A stretch of 64,000 nucleotides of DNA from an uncultured Lachnospiraceae bacterium (GTDB lineage: Bacteria > Bacillota > Clostridia > Lachnospirales > Lachnospiraceae). The stretch spans positions 1 through 64,000 of the forward strand of contig CAJUGD010000009.1 of the NCBI GenBank assembly GCA_910586205.1. Reading direction: 5' to 3'. The notes below the pieces were generated by a model that saw only the letters and a list, made by a program, of their open reading frames with translations, had not been told where the DNA came from and did not search any database. Positions within the stretch are counted from its first letter, which is position 1; each line of letters opens with the position of its first letter. Shown piece by piece: positions 16,289 through 26,000 of this stretch. The position numbers and the translations under genes were made by a program.

Positions 16289-16681
16289 TCACCCTTTAAT
16301 CTTCACGGGAATCCCGCATACTACCCGGTACACCTGCCTGGCATGGCCTGCCAGCATCTGTCCTGCCCGCCCAGCCGCCTCACGATAATCTCGCTCTGCC
16401 CGCTCAATCGGCACGATTCCGCACCCTACCTCATCCATTGTCACAATCTCCGGCCCTGCCTTGAGCACCTGCCTTACAAATTCCTCTGGGTCCTTCCCTT
16501 CCTCCAATGTCCGCCGGATCCATTGATGAAACCCTATAAGAAACCGCTTTTTCCATGCATCCTCTGGACAATCGTCAGCTCCATGGGCCATATTTGAGGA
16601 AAAGGCTTTCTCATCCATTCCAGACAATTCCCGTGCAAATCCTTTTTTCCCCTGACAAGCCCCACCGATAATCAAGATCAT
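16289..16681 (-). CDS. cobU: Short CobU-like adenosylcobinamide kinase / phosphate guanylyltransferase
   Basis: 130 residues from ATG 16681 (GGAGGAAGAT upstream), shorter than the roughly 180 residues of classical CobU. The N-terminal nucleotide loop reads GGACQGKKGFARE instead of GGARSGKS, so the usual Ser after the P-loop Lys is replaced. The C-terminus keeps CobU-like DEVGCGIVPIERAERDYREA and AGRAGQMLAGHA. It probably activates cobinamide phosphate for CobS. The short form appears to be a clostridial variant, but catalytic competence cannot be judged from sequence. Confidence 0.8.
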   Translation of the reverse strand: MILIIGGACQGKKGFARELSGMDEKAFSSNMAHGADDCPEDAWKKRFLIGFHQWIRRTLEEGKDPEEFVRQVLKAGPEIVTMDEVGCGIVPIERAERDYREAAGRAGQMLAGHARQVYRVVCGIPVKIKG

Positions 16682-16765
16682 ATCTTCCTCCACTCTGTAC
16701 AATCTTCACCGCTGGTACATCGTTGCATGTTCCACATTATCAGGTACAAACAGGTATGGGGTTCT

Positions 16766-17584
16766 TCACAGCAGCACTGCCAGCACTGTCAGCATTCCCA
16801 GCTCACAAACCTGCAGAAAATACCCTGCCAGATCTCCCGTAATCCCGCCAAACTCCTTAACTGACATCCTGTAATACCACCCAAACACCACACAGGCCGC
16901 CCCTGCCGTCAGCCCTCCGGCCAATACTCCTCCCGTCCGGATCAAAAAAAACACTGCCGCCAAAACCCATGCCAAAAGCCATACCTGTACGATTCTCCCT
17001 GCCGCCCCCTCGGCAAAGGTGTTTGCAAGCCCCTCTTTTTTTGCCTTGGGAAAGGACACCACCGACCAGCCGCTCAAAGCCCGTTCCAGTACATACACGC
17101 CGGCTGCCGCCGGAAATGCCTCCTGCCCCAGTTCACTAAACACGGCTAGGTAAAGAAGCATATACACAATCCCGTAAAGGATGGCAAAAGCGCCTGTATG
17201 GGGATCCTTTAGGATCTCAAGCTTTCGTTCCACAGGCTGGCAGGAGCTGCGCGCATCCACCACATCCAGAAATCCATCCATATGGATTCCCCCTGTGATA
17301 ATCACCGGAAGAACAGTTCCCACACATCCAAAGGCCAGCTTTCCCCACCCGAATCTGTGGGCCAGACAGGCAAATCCTACTGTCACTCCGCCGATTGCCA
17401 CGCCAACCATAGGAAAAAAACAGAGGGCATACTTCATCCCCTCTTTGCTCCACTTGGTTTTAGGAACCGGAATCCGGGAATACATGGAAAATGCAATCAG
17501 AAAACTGTCCCACAGCCTGCATCCCGCCCCTCCTTCATCCCTCTCTTTTTCCTCCGGGAATTTCCCCTTGTCTTCATCTTCCAT
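16766..17584 (-). CDS. cobS: Adenosylcobinamide-GDP ribazoletransferase (cobalamin synthase) CobS
   Basis: 272 residues from ATG 17584, preceded by AAGGAGCGTCGAAAG; a GTG at 17710 gives a non-family extension. Family motifs: FLIAFSMYSRIPVPK, ALCFFPMVGVAIGG, GGIHMDGFLDVVDA (metal-binding acidic site), LKDPHTGAFAILYGI and GGITGDLAGYFLQ. Several TM segments. It joins activated cobinamide with alpha-ribazole in the membrane as the last step of B12 assembly. The first 25 residues are highly charged, unusual for CobS, so the true start might be further in. Confidence 0.92.
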   Translation of the reverse strand: MEDEDKGKFPEEKERDEGGAGCRLWDSFLIAFSMYSRIPVPKTKWSKEGMKYALCFFPMVGVAIGGVTVGFACLAHRFGWGKLAFGCVGTVLPVIITGGIHMDGFLDVVDARSSCQPVERKLEILKDPHTGAFAILYGIVYMLLYLAVFSELGQEAFPAAAGVYVLERALSGWSVVSFPKAKKEGLANTFAEGAAGRIVQVWLLAWVLAAVFFLIRTGGVLAGGLTAGAACVVFGWYYRMSVKEFGGITGDLAGYFLQVCELGMLTVLAVLL

Positions 17585-17718
17585 CTTTCGACGCTCCTTG
17601 TCAGCAAAGTCATGAAAGCTTTCTTTTTTCCATCTGTCGGCCGCCCTTCCAGCCATTCCACAAAACAGCGGCCCGGATACATTCCTGCATCCAGGCCCGT
17701 CATTATTCACAATGCTTT

Positions 17719-19008
17719 TTACCTTTCAGGCTCCTTCACCGCAATATATTTTTTCATCATCTCACACCCGTCTAAGGTGGCAAAATAGTCCTGCGGTGTC
17801 TCGGCTCTCCGGATCATCTGCACAGATCCGTCCTCCCGAAGCAAGAGCTCCGCTGATCTTAGCTTCCCGTTATAATTATACCCCATGGAAAATCCATGAG
17901 CCCCTGTGTCATGAATGACCACAAGATCCCCTTTCTCCATCTCCGGCAGCATCCTGTCCACGGCAAACTTGTCATTGTTTTCACAGAGAGACCCTACCAC
18001 GTCATACATATGGTCACAGGGAGCTTCCTCCTTCCCCATAACCGTAATGTGATGATAAGCGCCGTACATGGCCGGCCTCATCAGGTTCACCGCACAGGCG
18101 TCCAGCCCGATATATTCCTTATGGGTATGCTTCTCATGGATTACCGACGCTGCCAGACAGCCATAAGGCGCCAGCATAAAACGTCCCAGCTCCGTATAGA
18201 TGGCCACATCTCCCATGCCTGCCGGCGTCAGAATCTGTTCATACACCTGCTTCACTCCCTGGCCAATCACCGCAATATCATTCTCTTTTTGATCCGGGCG
18301 GTAAGCTACCCCGATTCCTCCGGACAGGTTGATAAATCCGATATGAACTCCAATCTCCTGATGAAGCTTAACTGCCAGCTCAAAGAGCACCTTTGCCAGC
18401 ATAGGATAATAATCATTGGTCACAGTATTGCTGACAAGGAATGCATGAATCCCAAACTCCCTGACTCCCTTGTCCTTCAAAATCCGAAACGCCGAAAAAA
18501 GCTGTTCCGTGGTCATCCCATACTTAGCATCCCCTGGATTGTCCATGATACCGTTGCTGATCTCAAAAAGCCCGCCCGGATTGTACCGACAGCTTATCAC
18601 CTCCGGAATCCGTCCCAATTCCCTCTCCACAGCTTCAATATGGGTAATATCATCCAGATTGATAATGGCCCCTAAATCGTCCGCCAGCTTAAACTCCCCT
18701 GCCGGGGTATCATTAGAAGAAAACATGATCTCCCTTCCGGAAAATCCCACCCCGTCCGACAGCATCAGTTCTGTGGCTGAAGAACAGTCTGTGCCGCAGC
18801 CGCACTCCTGAAGAATTTTTAAAATATAAGGATTGGGCGTTGCCTTTACGGCAAAATACTCTTTAAACCCCGGATTCCAGGAAAATGCCTCATGAAGCCT
18901 TGCCGCATTCTCCCGAATCCCCTTCTCGTCATACAGATGAAACGGTGTAGGATACTGCTTGATAATCTCCTCCAGCTGTTCTTTTGTAACAAATGGTTTT
19001 TTCTCCAC
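17719..19008 (-). CDS. lysA: Diaminopimelate decarboxylase
   Basis: About 429 residues. Start GTG 19008 follows AAGAGGAGAGAAATTTAC. A fold III PLP enzyme: YFAVKATPNPYILKIL carries the PLP lysine (about 48), then GTDCSSATELML, INLSGGIGVAY (glycine loop), YTELGRFMLAPYG and a C-terminal VVGSLCENNDKFAVDRMLPE with the catalytic Cys/Asp region and HDTGAHGFSMGYNYNG. It makes lysine from meso-diaminopimelate. It lies 51 bases after pyk and before cobS in the same direction. Confidence 0.9.
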   Translation of the reverse strand: MEKKPFVTKEQLEEIIKQYPTPFHLYDEKGIRENAARLHEAFSWNPGFKEYFAVKATPNPYILKILQECGCGTDCSSATELMLSDGVGFSGREIMFSSNDTPAGEFKLADDLGAIINLDDITHIEAVERELGRIPEVISCRYNPGGLFEISNGIMDNPGDAKYGMTTEQLFSAFRILKDKGVREFGIHAFLVSNTVTNDYYPMLAKVLFELAVKLHQEIGVHIGFINLSGGIGVAYRPDQKENDIAVIGQGVKQVYEQILTPAGMGDVAIYTELGRFMLAPYGCLAASVIHEKHTHKEYIGLDACAVNLMRPAMYGAYHHITVMGKEEAPCDHMYDVVGSLCENNDKFAVDRMLPEMEKGDLVVIHDTGAHGFSMGYNYNGKLRSAELLLREDGSVQMIRRAETPQDYFATLDGCEMMKKYIAVKEPER

Positions 19009-19059
19009 GTAAATTTCTCTCCTCTTACTCCATATTCCATCCCGCACATCTCAGTCCGG

Positions 19060-20496
19060 TCAATCCACCTCAATAACCCGCATAATATTGGTATGGGTAG
19101 CCGGCCTGTTGCGACTGATCCGGTTTACCACCCCTGCCGTTACCACCACAATGTCCTTATCTTCAATGACCCCCTTCTCCTTTAGCAGATCCAGAGAAGA
19201 CTCAATCAGCACGTCTGTAGACTCTGCCCGCTTTGCCTGGAACGGCCTGATCCCCCAGTAGATCTGCATCTGACGCACTGCCGCCGCGCTGGGAGACAGT
19301 CCGATAACCGGACAGCCCGGCCTCCACTTGGAAAGCTGACGAGTGGTATATCCGGTAATGCTGGGAGCAATAATCACCTTTGCATCCAAATCAAAGGCTG
19401 TGGACACGGTAGAATAGCAAACCGCGTTGGAAATATTCGTCTTGTCCTCCACTGTCACCCTTCTCTGACGATAGGCAGCCGTATCCAGATATTTCTCTGA
19501 CGCCTCACAGATCTGCACCATCATCTTTAATGCCTCCACCGGGTACTTTCCGGCTGCCGTCTCTCCGGACAGCATGACCACATCCGTACCGTCATAGACT
19601 GCATTGGCCACATCTGTCACCTCTGCACGGGTGGGCCGGGGATTGCGGATCATGGAATCGAGCATCTGTGTGGCTGTGATTACTGTCTTGCATGCCAAAT
19701 TGCACTTCTGGATAATCTTCTTCTGAATGTGGGGCACCCGCTCAGGAGGAATCTCCACCCCCAAATCGCCTCTGGCCACCATGATTCCGTCGCTGGCTGC
19801 TATGATCCCGTCTAAATTCTCCAACCCTTCCGCATTCTCTATCTTAGAAATCACCTGCATGGAAGAACCTGCCTCGGCCAGAATCGCCTTGATCTCCTCC
19901 ACTGCCTCGGGCGTCCGCACAAAGGAGGCCGCAATAAAATCAAAGCCCTGCTCAATGCCGAACCGGATATCTTCCTTATCTTTTTCAGTAAGCGCCGGAA
20001 GCTTGATCTTCACATTGGGGACATTAACCCCTTTGCGCTGTCCTAACTCCCCTCCGTTGATCACCGTACACAGAATGTCCGTGCCGTCTACCTTCTGTAC
20101 CTCAAGCTCAATAAGCCCGTCGTCAATCAAAATCCGATTGCCTGGCTCCACATCTTCATTGAGCCCGTCATAATTAATATGGGCAATCTTGTCGTTGCCT
20201 TCTATCTCCCTGGTAGTCAGGGTGTATTCCTGGCCTTCTGTCAGCGTCACCTTGCCGCCGCCCTCCAAAAGACCGGTGCGGATCTCCGGTCCCTTTGTGT
20301 CTAAAAGGGCCGCCACCGGAATGTCTAACTCCTCTCTCACAGACTTTAAAAGATCCAGCCTGGCCTTCTGCTCCTCATGGGTTCCGTGGGAAAAGTTAAA
20401 GCGAGCCACATCCATGCCGTTTAGAATCAATGCCTTCATCACTTCCCGGTCATCGCTGTTAGGTCCCATGGTACAAATAATCTTCGTTTTTTTCAT
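19060..20496 (-). CDS. pyk: Pyruvate kinase
   Basis: 478 residues from ATG 20496 with GGAGGAAGCT upstream. Family motifs: KTKIICTMGPNSDD, ARFNFSHGTHEE, LLDTKGPEIRTG, SKIENAEGLENLDGI (active-site Lys), MVARGDLGVEIPPERVP and TATQMLDSMIRNPRPTRAE. C-terminal allosteric domain to the end. It makes pyruvate and ATP from phosphoenolpyruvate in glycolysis. It is of the short form without the extra C-terminal PEP-utiliser-like domain seen in bacilli. Confidence 0.96.
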   Translation of the reverse strand: MKKTKIICTMGPNSDDREVMKALILNGMDVARFNFSHGTHEEQKARLDLLKSVREELDIPVAALLDTKGPEIRTGLLEGGGKVTLTEGQEYTLTTREIEGNDKIAHINYDGLNEDVEPGNRILIDDGLIELEVQKVDGTDILCTVINGGELGQRKGVNVPNVKIKLPALTEKDKEDIRFGIEQGFDFIAASFVRTPEAVEEIKAILAEAGSSMQVISKIENAEGLENLDGIIAASDGIMVARGDLGVEIPPERVPHIQKKIIQKCNLACKTVITATQMLDSMIRNPRPTRAEVTDVANAVYDGTDVVMLSGETAAGKYPVEALKMMVQICEASEKYLDTAAYRQRRVTVEDKTNISNAVCYSTVSTAFDLDAKVIIAPSITGYTTRQLSKWRPGCPVIGLSPSAAAVRQMQIYWGIRPFQAKRAESTDVLIESSLDLLKEKGVIEDKDIVVVTAGVVNRISRNRPATHTNIMRVIEVD

Positions 20497-20536
20497 AGCT
20501 TCCTCCATTTTTGTCTTTCATTTTATCATATTTTCC

Positions 20537-21409
20537 CTATTCCTGTGGGTTCTTTTCCTGGCTTTCCCTCTTTACATGCTGATGGGTATACAAGTGATCC
20601 TGACAGTACTCATAATTCCCCTCGCATTTCGTACAATACCGAAACTCCAGCTCCTCCCCGTCAAGCTCTGTCCTGCCGCACACTGCACATCTGTGGCGGG
20701 TGATCATCATAGGCCGAATCTTCATCTCCCTTTTAAAGTCATACTTTCTCTTAACTTCTTTGGGAGCAAACCTTTTGTAATTCCGCGTCATCATAAAGAA
20801 CAGCAGAATATTGGCCAAAGACACCACCAGCTCACACCGATCCGCGGCCGAGCCGAAAATAAAACTATACAGATACACTGCACTCTCTGCCACAGCCAGC
20901 CACTTTGCCTTCACCGGAAGCACAAAAAACAAGAGAAACTCCGCATCCGGAAAATACATGGCAAAAGCAAGGAAAATCGATGAATTTAAAAAACCTGTAG
21001 TCAAAAGCCAATTCTGCTTAAACACCAGATAGCCGATCACGGCAGCCAGCGCCTGTGCCAGCATTCCCATAAAGAAAAACACATTAAACCGGAAAGAGCC
21101 CCATATATTTTCCAGGGTCTGCCCCAGGCTGTGATACATAAAAAGCGCTATGATTCCCATAAACACCGTAGTAAACCGAAACATTCCAAAAGACGGAGGG
21201 AAAATCAAAAAGGTCACAATGCGCCAGAGCTGTCCATGGACAATCGCCCTGCCGTCAATGCCTAACCAGTTCTGGTAAATCGTCCAGTACATCATGGGAT
21301 TCACCACATAAACCGCCAATCCCACTGCATATAAAATCACAATATAATACATCAGGTTTGGAATCGCATATTTATTAAATTTCCGTTCAAACTCATAAAA
21401 AAACTTCAT
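20537..21409 (-). CDS. Rhomboid-like membrane protein with C-terminal zinc ribbon
   Basis: About 290 residues; ATG 21409 is preferred over ATG 21415 because AAAGGGATGCCG gives proper spacing. About six TM segments in the first 210 residues resemble the rhomboid fold (HGQLWRIVTFLIFPPS matches the loop before TM2). The expected GxSG serine motif reads GFLNSSIFLAF and no catalytic His is seen in the last TM region, so it is probably not a protease. The tail holds two Cys pairs (CAVCGRTE, CTKCEGN) followed by YCQDH and several His, forming a zinc-ribbon-like domain. Role unknown; it lies in the corA-pyk gene string. Confidence 0.75.
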   Translation of the reverse strand: MKFFYEFERKFNKYAIPNLMYYIVILYAVGLAVYVVNPMMYWTIYQNWLGIDGRAIVHGQLWRIVTFLIFPPSFGMFRFTTVFMGIIALFMYHSLGQTLENIWGSFRFNVFFFMGMLAQALAAVIGYLVFKQNWLLTTGFLNSSIFLAFAMYFPDAEFLLFFVLPVKAKWLAVAESAVYLYSFIFGSAADRCELVVSLANILLFFMMTRNYKRFAPKEVKRKYDFKREMKIRPMMITRHRCAVCGRTELDGEELEFRYCTKCEGNYEYCQDHLYTHQHVKRESQEKNPQE

Positions 21410-21449
21410 CGGCATCCCTTTCTTTCCTTGTTTCTCTTAAAAGCTTCTC

Positions 21450-22391
21450 TTAAAACAAATCCTTCTTGGAAAAAATCAGCGCCACCAGAAGGGAAAGCGC
21501 CGCCGCAAAGCCTAACACCGCCCAAAATCCATATATGCTCTGGGCATAAGGCATTCCCGCCGGATTCACATTCATACCGTAAAAGCTTGCCACCATGGTA
21601 GGAATGGACATGACAATGGTAATGGTAGCCAAAAACTTCATGACAATATTCAGGTTGTTGGAGATAACAGAGGCAAAGGCATCCATGGTTCCGCTTAAAA
21701 TGCCGCTGTAAATATTTGCCATCTCAATGGCCTGCTTATTCTCAATGATTACATCCTCCAAAAGCTCTGTGTCCTCCGGATACTTTTTGATCTTCTCGTT
21801 CTTTAAAAGCTTCTCAAACACCACCTCATTAGAACGCAGGGAAGTGGTAAAATACACCAGGCTCTTTTCCAGCTCCAAAAGCTCAATAAGCTCCCTGTTC
21901 TTTTGTGATTTGTGCAGCTCCCGCTCCACCACCTCGCTCTTTTTGTCAATAATCCGCAGATACTGCAGATACAGGGAAGCATTCTTATACAGAATCTGCA
22001 GAATAAACCGGGTCTTCATAAATGTATAAAAGTCCCGCACCCGCCCGTCCATAAATGCAGTCAGAACCGGCGTGTCCTCCAGACATACGGTTACAATCAT
22101 ATCCTCTGTCATAATAATGCCCATAGGGATGGTCACATACCAATCCTTTTCATTGCGCTCCTCAATAGCCGGAATGTCTACCAAAATCAGACTATAGTGA
22201 TCCTCACTCTCAATTCGGGACCGCTCCTCCTCATCCAAAGGCGCCTTCAGATGATCAGGATCAATCTTAAACTTATTGGCAATCTCTAAAATCTCCGTGG
22301 CTGTGGGATCCGTAAGGGCAATCCAGCAGCCGCTCTCCGCCTCATCCTTCTGATGGATCATACCGTCTTCTGTCTTAAAAATCCGAATCAT
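21450..22391 (-). CDS. CorA-family divalent metal ion transporter
   Basis: 313 residues from ATG 22391 with GGAGAATAAGCGT upstream. A large cytoplasmic N-terminal domain with long helices (KSEVVERELHKSQKNRELIE) is followed by two C-terminal TM segments with the signature YGMNVNPAGM, ending in a lysine-rich KKDLF tail. A pentameric Mg2+/Co2+ channel-type transporter of the CorA group often called CorA-like in Firmicutes. It is the first gene after a very strong promoter and a long leader, with rhomboid-like, pyk, lysA and cobalamin genes following in line. Cobalt uptake would fit the B12 genes but is speculative. Confidence 0.9.
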   Translation of the reverse strand: MIRIFKTEDGMIHQKDEAESGCWIALTDPTATEILEIANKFKIDPDHLKAPLDEEERSRIESEDHYSLILVDIPAIEERNEKDWYVTIPMGIIMTEDMIVTVCLEDTPVLTAFMDGRVRDFYTFMKTRFILQILYKNASLYLQYLRIIDKKSEVVERELHKSQKNRELIELLELEKSLVYFTTSLRSNEVVFEKLLKNEKIKKYPEDTELLEDVIIENKQAIEMANIYSGILSGTMDAFASVISNNLNIVMKFLATITIVMSIPTMVASFYGMNVNPAGMPYAQSIYGFWAVLGFAAALSLLVALIFSKKDLF

Positions 22392-22547
22392 ACGCTTATT
22401 CTCCTTTCCTTTTCCGTAGCGAAACAGCTCCTTGGCCATATGGCCTGCTGTCCCATGGCAGGTATTTCATCTCCGATACTTCCGAATAATGTCTGCAAAA
22501 GACTCTCGGCTGTACCGGCAGACTGCTCCCTGTGCAAGTGTCCGTCT

Positions 22548-22685
22548 TCAACCGACAAAGATCCCTGCACTGCACCCGGAAAAGGCAGAAAAAAGAATCT
22601 GCCTCTGATTCCCAGAAACGGCAGTACAGACATTTGCTTTTTCATGTGATCGTTTGTCTATGTGGCACGCCGGACCACCATCCAT
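22548..22685 (-). CDS. Possible 45-residue leader peptide ahead of corA
   Basis: ATG 22685 has an excellent site (AAGGAGG, 8 bases upstream) and opens 45 codons (MDGGPACHIDKRS start, GIFVG end) within the leader RNA of corA. The peptide resembles nothing known. A longer frame in another register (22388-22645) lacks a ribosome site. Either a regulatory upstream ORF or a real small protein. Confidence 0.35.
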   Translation of the reverse strand: MDGGPACHIDKRSHEKANVCTAVSGNQRQILFSAFSGCSAGIFVG

Positions 22686-22754
22686 TTCTGCCGCCTCCTT
22701 CTTATTATAGTTTTTTGTTTTAAAGCGTTTTGCCGCTTTTATCCTACAAACCAC

Positions 22755-22783
22755 ATTATAATTTCTGACTGCAGTTTTGTCAA
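22755..22783 (-). promoter_or_regulatory. Consensus promoter of the corA gene string
   Basis: On the minus strand TTGACA (22783-22778), 17-base spacer, TATAAT (22760-22755): a perfect match to the sigma-A consensus. Start predicted near 22748, leaving a leader of about 355 bases before corA. I looked for an M-box or cobalamin box in the leader and did not recognise either. Confidence 0.8.
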
Positions 22784-22852
22784 ATACATTAGGGATTTGA
22801 AGGCACCTTTGGAGAGGTAAAATTCTTAACCCTTTTTTTACGGTTTATCAAA

Positions 22853-22881
22853 TTGTATTCTTCCGTATTTTATGTTAAAGT
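22853..22881 (+). promoter_or_regulatory. Promoter of the dehydratase-activase gene
   Basis: TTGTAT (22853-22858), 17-base spacer, TAAAGT (22876-22881), with a predicted start near 22888. Together with the homology start at 23073 this leaves a leader of about 185 bases. Confidence 0.5.
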
Positions 22882-23072
22882 AATCATACATGATATGCAG
22901 GTTAAAAATGCATGTCTTTCTTTTTGCAGTGTATTCGCTGGTTCAGCCGGCCAAACCACTGCAGCAGGTACAGGACAACGCGGTTTTGCACCATACAAAG
23001 TCCGATCCACAGAATATCCTGATGCATCTGAGACTTTGTCAAGACAAAGGAGGCAGGGAATTTCCCGTACAT

Positions 23073-26000
23073 ATGAACGTACACTCACATCATACCTTAG
23101 GAATTGACATTGGTTCCACCACTGTAAAGATTGCTGTGATCCATGACGGCCAGATTGTATTTTCCGATTATGAACGCCATTATGCCAATATTCAGGAAAC
23201 ATTGGCTCTTTTGCTGTCACGGGCGCAGAACCAGCTGGGAGAAATATCCGTTTACCCCGGCATTACCGGCTCAGGCGGACTGACCCTATCCAAACATTTA
23301 CAGATTCCCTTTACCCAGGAGGTAGTGGCCGTGGCCTCTGCCTTAAAAGCAGAAGCCCCTCAGACAGACGTAGCCATTGAACTTGGCGGCGAGGATGCCA
23401 AGATTATCTACTTTACCGGCGGCATTGACCAGCGGATGAACGGCATCTGCGCCGGAGGCACCGGCTCTTTTATTGACCAAATGGCTTCTCTCCTTCAGAC
23501 AGATGCTGCGGGGCTGAACCAGTATGCAGAAAATTACCAGATGATTTACCCGATTGCCGCCCGGTGCGGCGTATTTGCCAAGTCGGATATACAGCCTCTT
23601 ATCAATGAGGGAGCTACCCGGGAGGATTTAGCTGCGTCCATCTTCCAGGCAGTGGTAAACCAGACTATCAGCGGGCTTGCCTGCGGCAAGCCTATCCGGG
23701 GCACTGTGGCATTCCTTGGAGGACCTCTCCATTTTCTGCCCCAGCTCCGCCGGGCCTTTACCCGTACCTTAAATCTGGATAAAGACCACATAGTAGCCCC
23801 AGAGCATTCCCATCTCTTTGCTGCCATAGGCGCTGCAGGAAACGCTGCAAAAAATGCTCCGGTTTCCCTTACCCATATGATCAGCCGGCTGAACTTCGGC
23901 ATTCAGATGGATGCAGAGATCAACCGGATGGAGCCTTTATTTGCCTCACAAGAGGAATATGACACATTCTGTAAGCGCCACGCCAGCCATGGAGTGAAGA
24001 CCGCAGACCTTTCCTCCTATGAGGGAAACTGCTATTTGGGAATCGACGCAGGCTCCACCACCACCAAGGCTGCCCTGGTAGGAGAAGACGGAAGCCTTCT
24101 TTACCGCTTTTATGCCAATAATAACGGCAGTCCTCTGGCCACAGCCATCCGCGCTGTAAAAGAGATAAAAAAGCTTCTTCCGGCAAAGGCCCGCATAGCC
24201 TGGTCCTGCTCCACAGGCTATGGAGAAGCATTGTTAAAGTCTGCCTTTTTGTTGGACGAGGGTGAGGTGGAAACCATCTCCCACTATTATGCCGCCGCAT
24301 TTTTTGAACCTGAGGTAGACTGTATCTTAGACATCGGCGGCCAAGATATGAAATGCATTAAGATCAAAGACGGCACGGTAGACAGCGTGCAGCTTAATGA
24401 GGCATGTTCCTCCGGCTGCGGCTCCTTCATCGAGACCTTTGCCAAATCTCTCAATTACAGTGTGGAGGATTTTGCCAGGGAAGCCCTGTTTGCCGAAAAT
24501 CCTACCGACTTAGGCACCCGCTGTACCGTGTTTATGAACTCTAATGTGAAGCAGGCGCAGAAGGAAGGAGCCTCTGTGGCGGATATTTCCGCCGGCCTGG
24601 CTTATTCTGTGATCAAAAACGCCCTGTTTAAAGTCATTAAGATCACCAATGCCTCTGATCTGGGAAAGCATGTGGTGGTTCAGGGCGGTACCTTTTACAA
24701 TGACGCCGTGCTGCAGAGCTTTGAAAAGATCTCCGGCTGTCAGGCAGTGCGGCCGGACATTGCAGGGATTATGGGAGCTTTCGGCGCTGCCCTGATTGCC
24801 AGGGAACGCCATGACCATGGAAAAACAACCTCCATGATGCCCTTAGAGAAGATTGTTTCCCTGCAGTACGAGACCTCTATGACTCGCTGCAAAGGCTGCA
24901 CCAACCATTGTGTCCTGACTGTCAACCGGTTTGAAGGCGGCAGGCAATATGTCAGCGGCAACCGCTGTGAACGGGGCTTGGGAAAGGAAAAGGCCAGAAA
25001 AGAGATTCCCAATCTGTTTGACTACAAGTACCACCGGATGTTTGACTATGAAGCCCTGACTCCGGATATTGCCAAAAGAGGGATCATCGGAATCCCCCGG
25101 GTACTGAACATGTATGAAAACTTTCCTTTTTGGGCCGTATTCTTCCGGGAACTGGGCTTTAGCGTGGTATTGTCCCCTCAGTCCACGAAAAAGATATACG
25201 AGCTGGGCATTGAATCCATTCCCAGCGAATCCGAATGCTATCCGGCTAAGCTGGTTCACGGTCACATTTCCTGGCTTATTAAACAGGGAATCCGGGAGAT
25301 CTTCTATCCCTGCATTCCTTATGAGAGAAATGAGACTCCCCAGGCAGGAAACCATTTTAACTGCCCCATGGTTACTTCCTATGCAGAAAACATCAAAAAC
25401 AATGTGGAAGAATTGTCTGAGCTTAACATCCACTTTATGAATCCCTTCTTTGCCTTTACAAACGAGGAGATTCTGACAAAGCAGCTCATTGCAGAGATGG
25501 AAAAGGAATATCACATTTCCCCGGGAGAAGTCCGAAAAGCTGCTCACGCAGGCTGGCAGGAGCTTTTAAAGTCCCGCCGGGACATGGAGAAAAAGGGAGA
25601 AGAAACCATTGCCTGGCTGAAAAAGCATGGCAGAAACGGCATCGTGCTGGCAGGACGTCCCTATCACGTGGATCCGGAGATTCACCACGGGATCCCGGAG
25701 CTGATTACCTCCTATGGCTTTGCCGTGCTGACAGAAGACTCTGTGTCCCACCTAGCAGACGCCGAGCGGCCTTTAGTGGTTACAGACCAGTGGATGTACC
25801 ACACCCGTCTGTATCGGGCCGCCTCTTTTGTCAAGCAGAATGACTTTTTGGATTTGATTCAGCTTAATTCCTTTGGATGCGGCTTAGACGCCGTTACCAC
25901 AGACCAGGTTCAGGAGATCCTGACCGGCTCTGACAAGATTTATACCGTATTAAAGATTGATGAGGTCAACAATTTAGGCGCTGCCCGCATTCGTATCCGG

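Noticed and set aside
16682..17718. Cobalamin riboswitch upstream of the cob genes
   Set aside because: The gaps between lysA, cobS and cobU are short or coding and I saw no B12-box-like sequence.
22388..22645. 85-codon frame in the corA leader ending at the corA start
   Set aside because: No Shine-Dalgarno sequence and no recognisable protein character; the better-initiated 45-codon frame overlaps it.
22890..23072. Upstream extension of the activase gene to an ATG at 22890
   Set aside because: The predicted promoter start (about 22888) leaves no room for a ribosome site and the 61 extra residues do not look like the family; the domain begins right after 23073.
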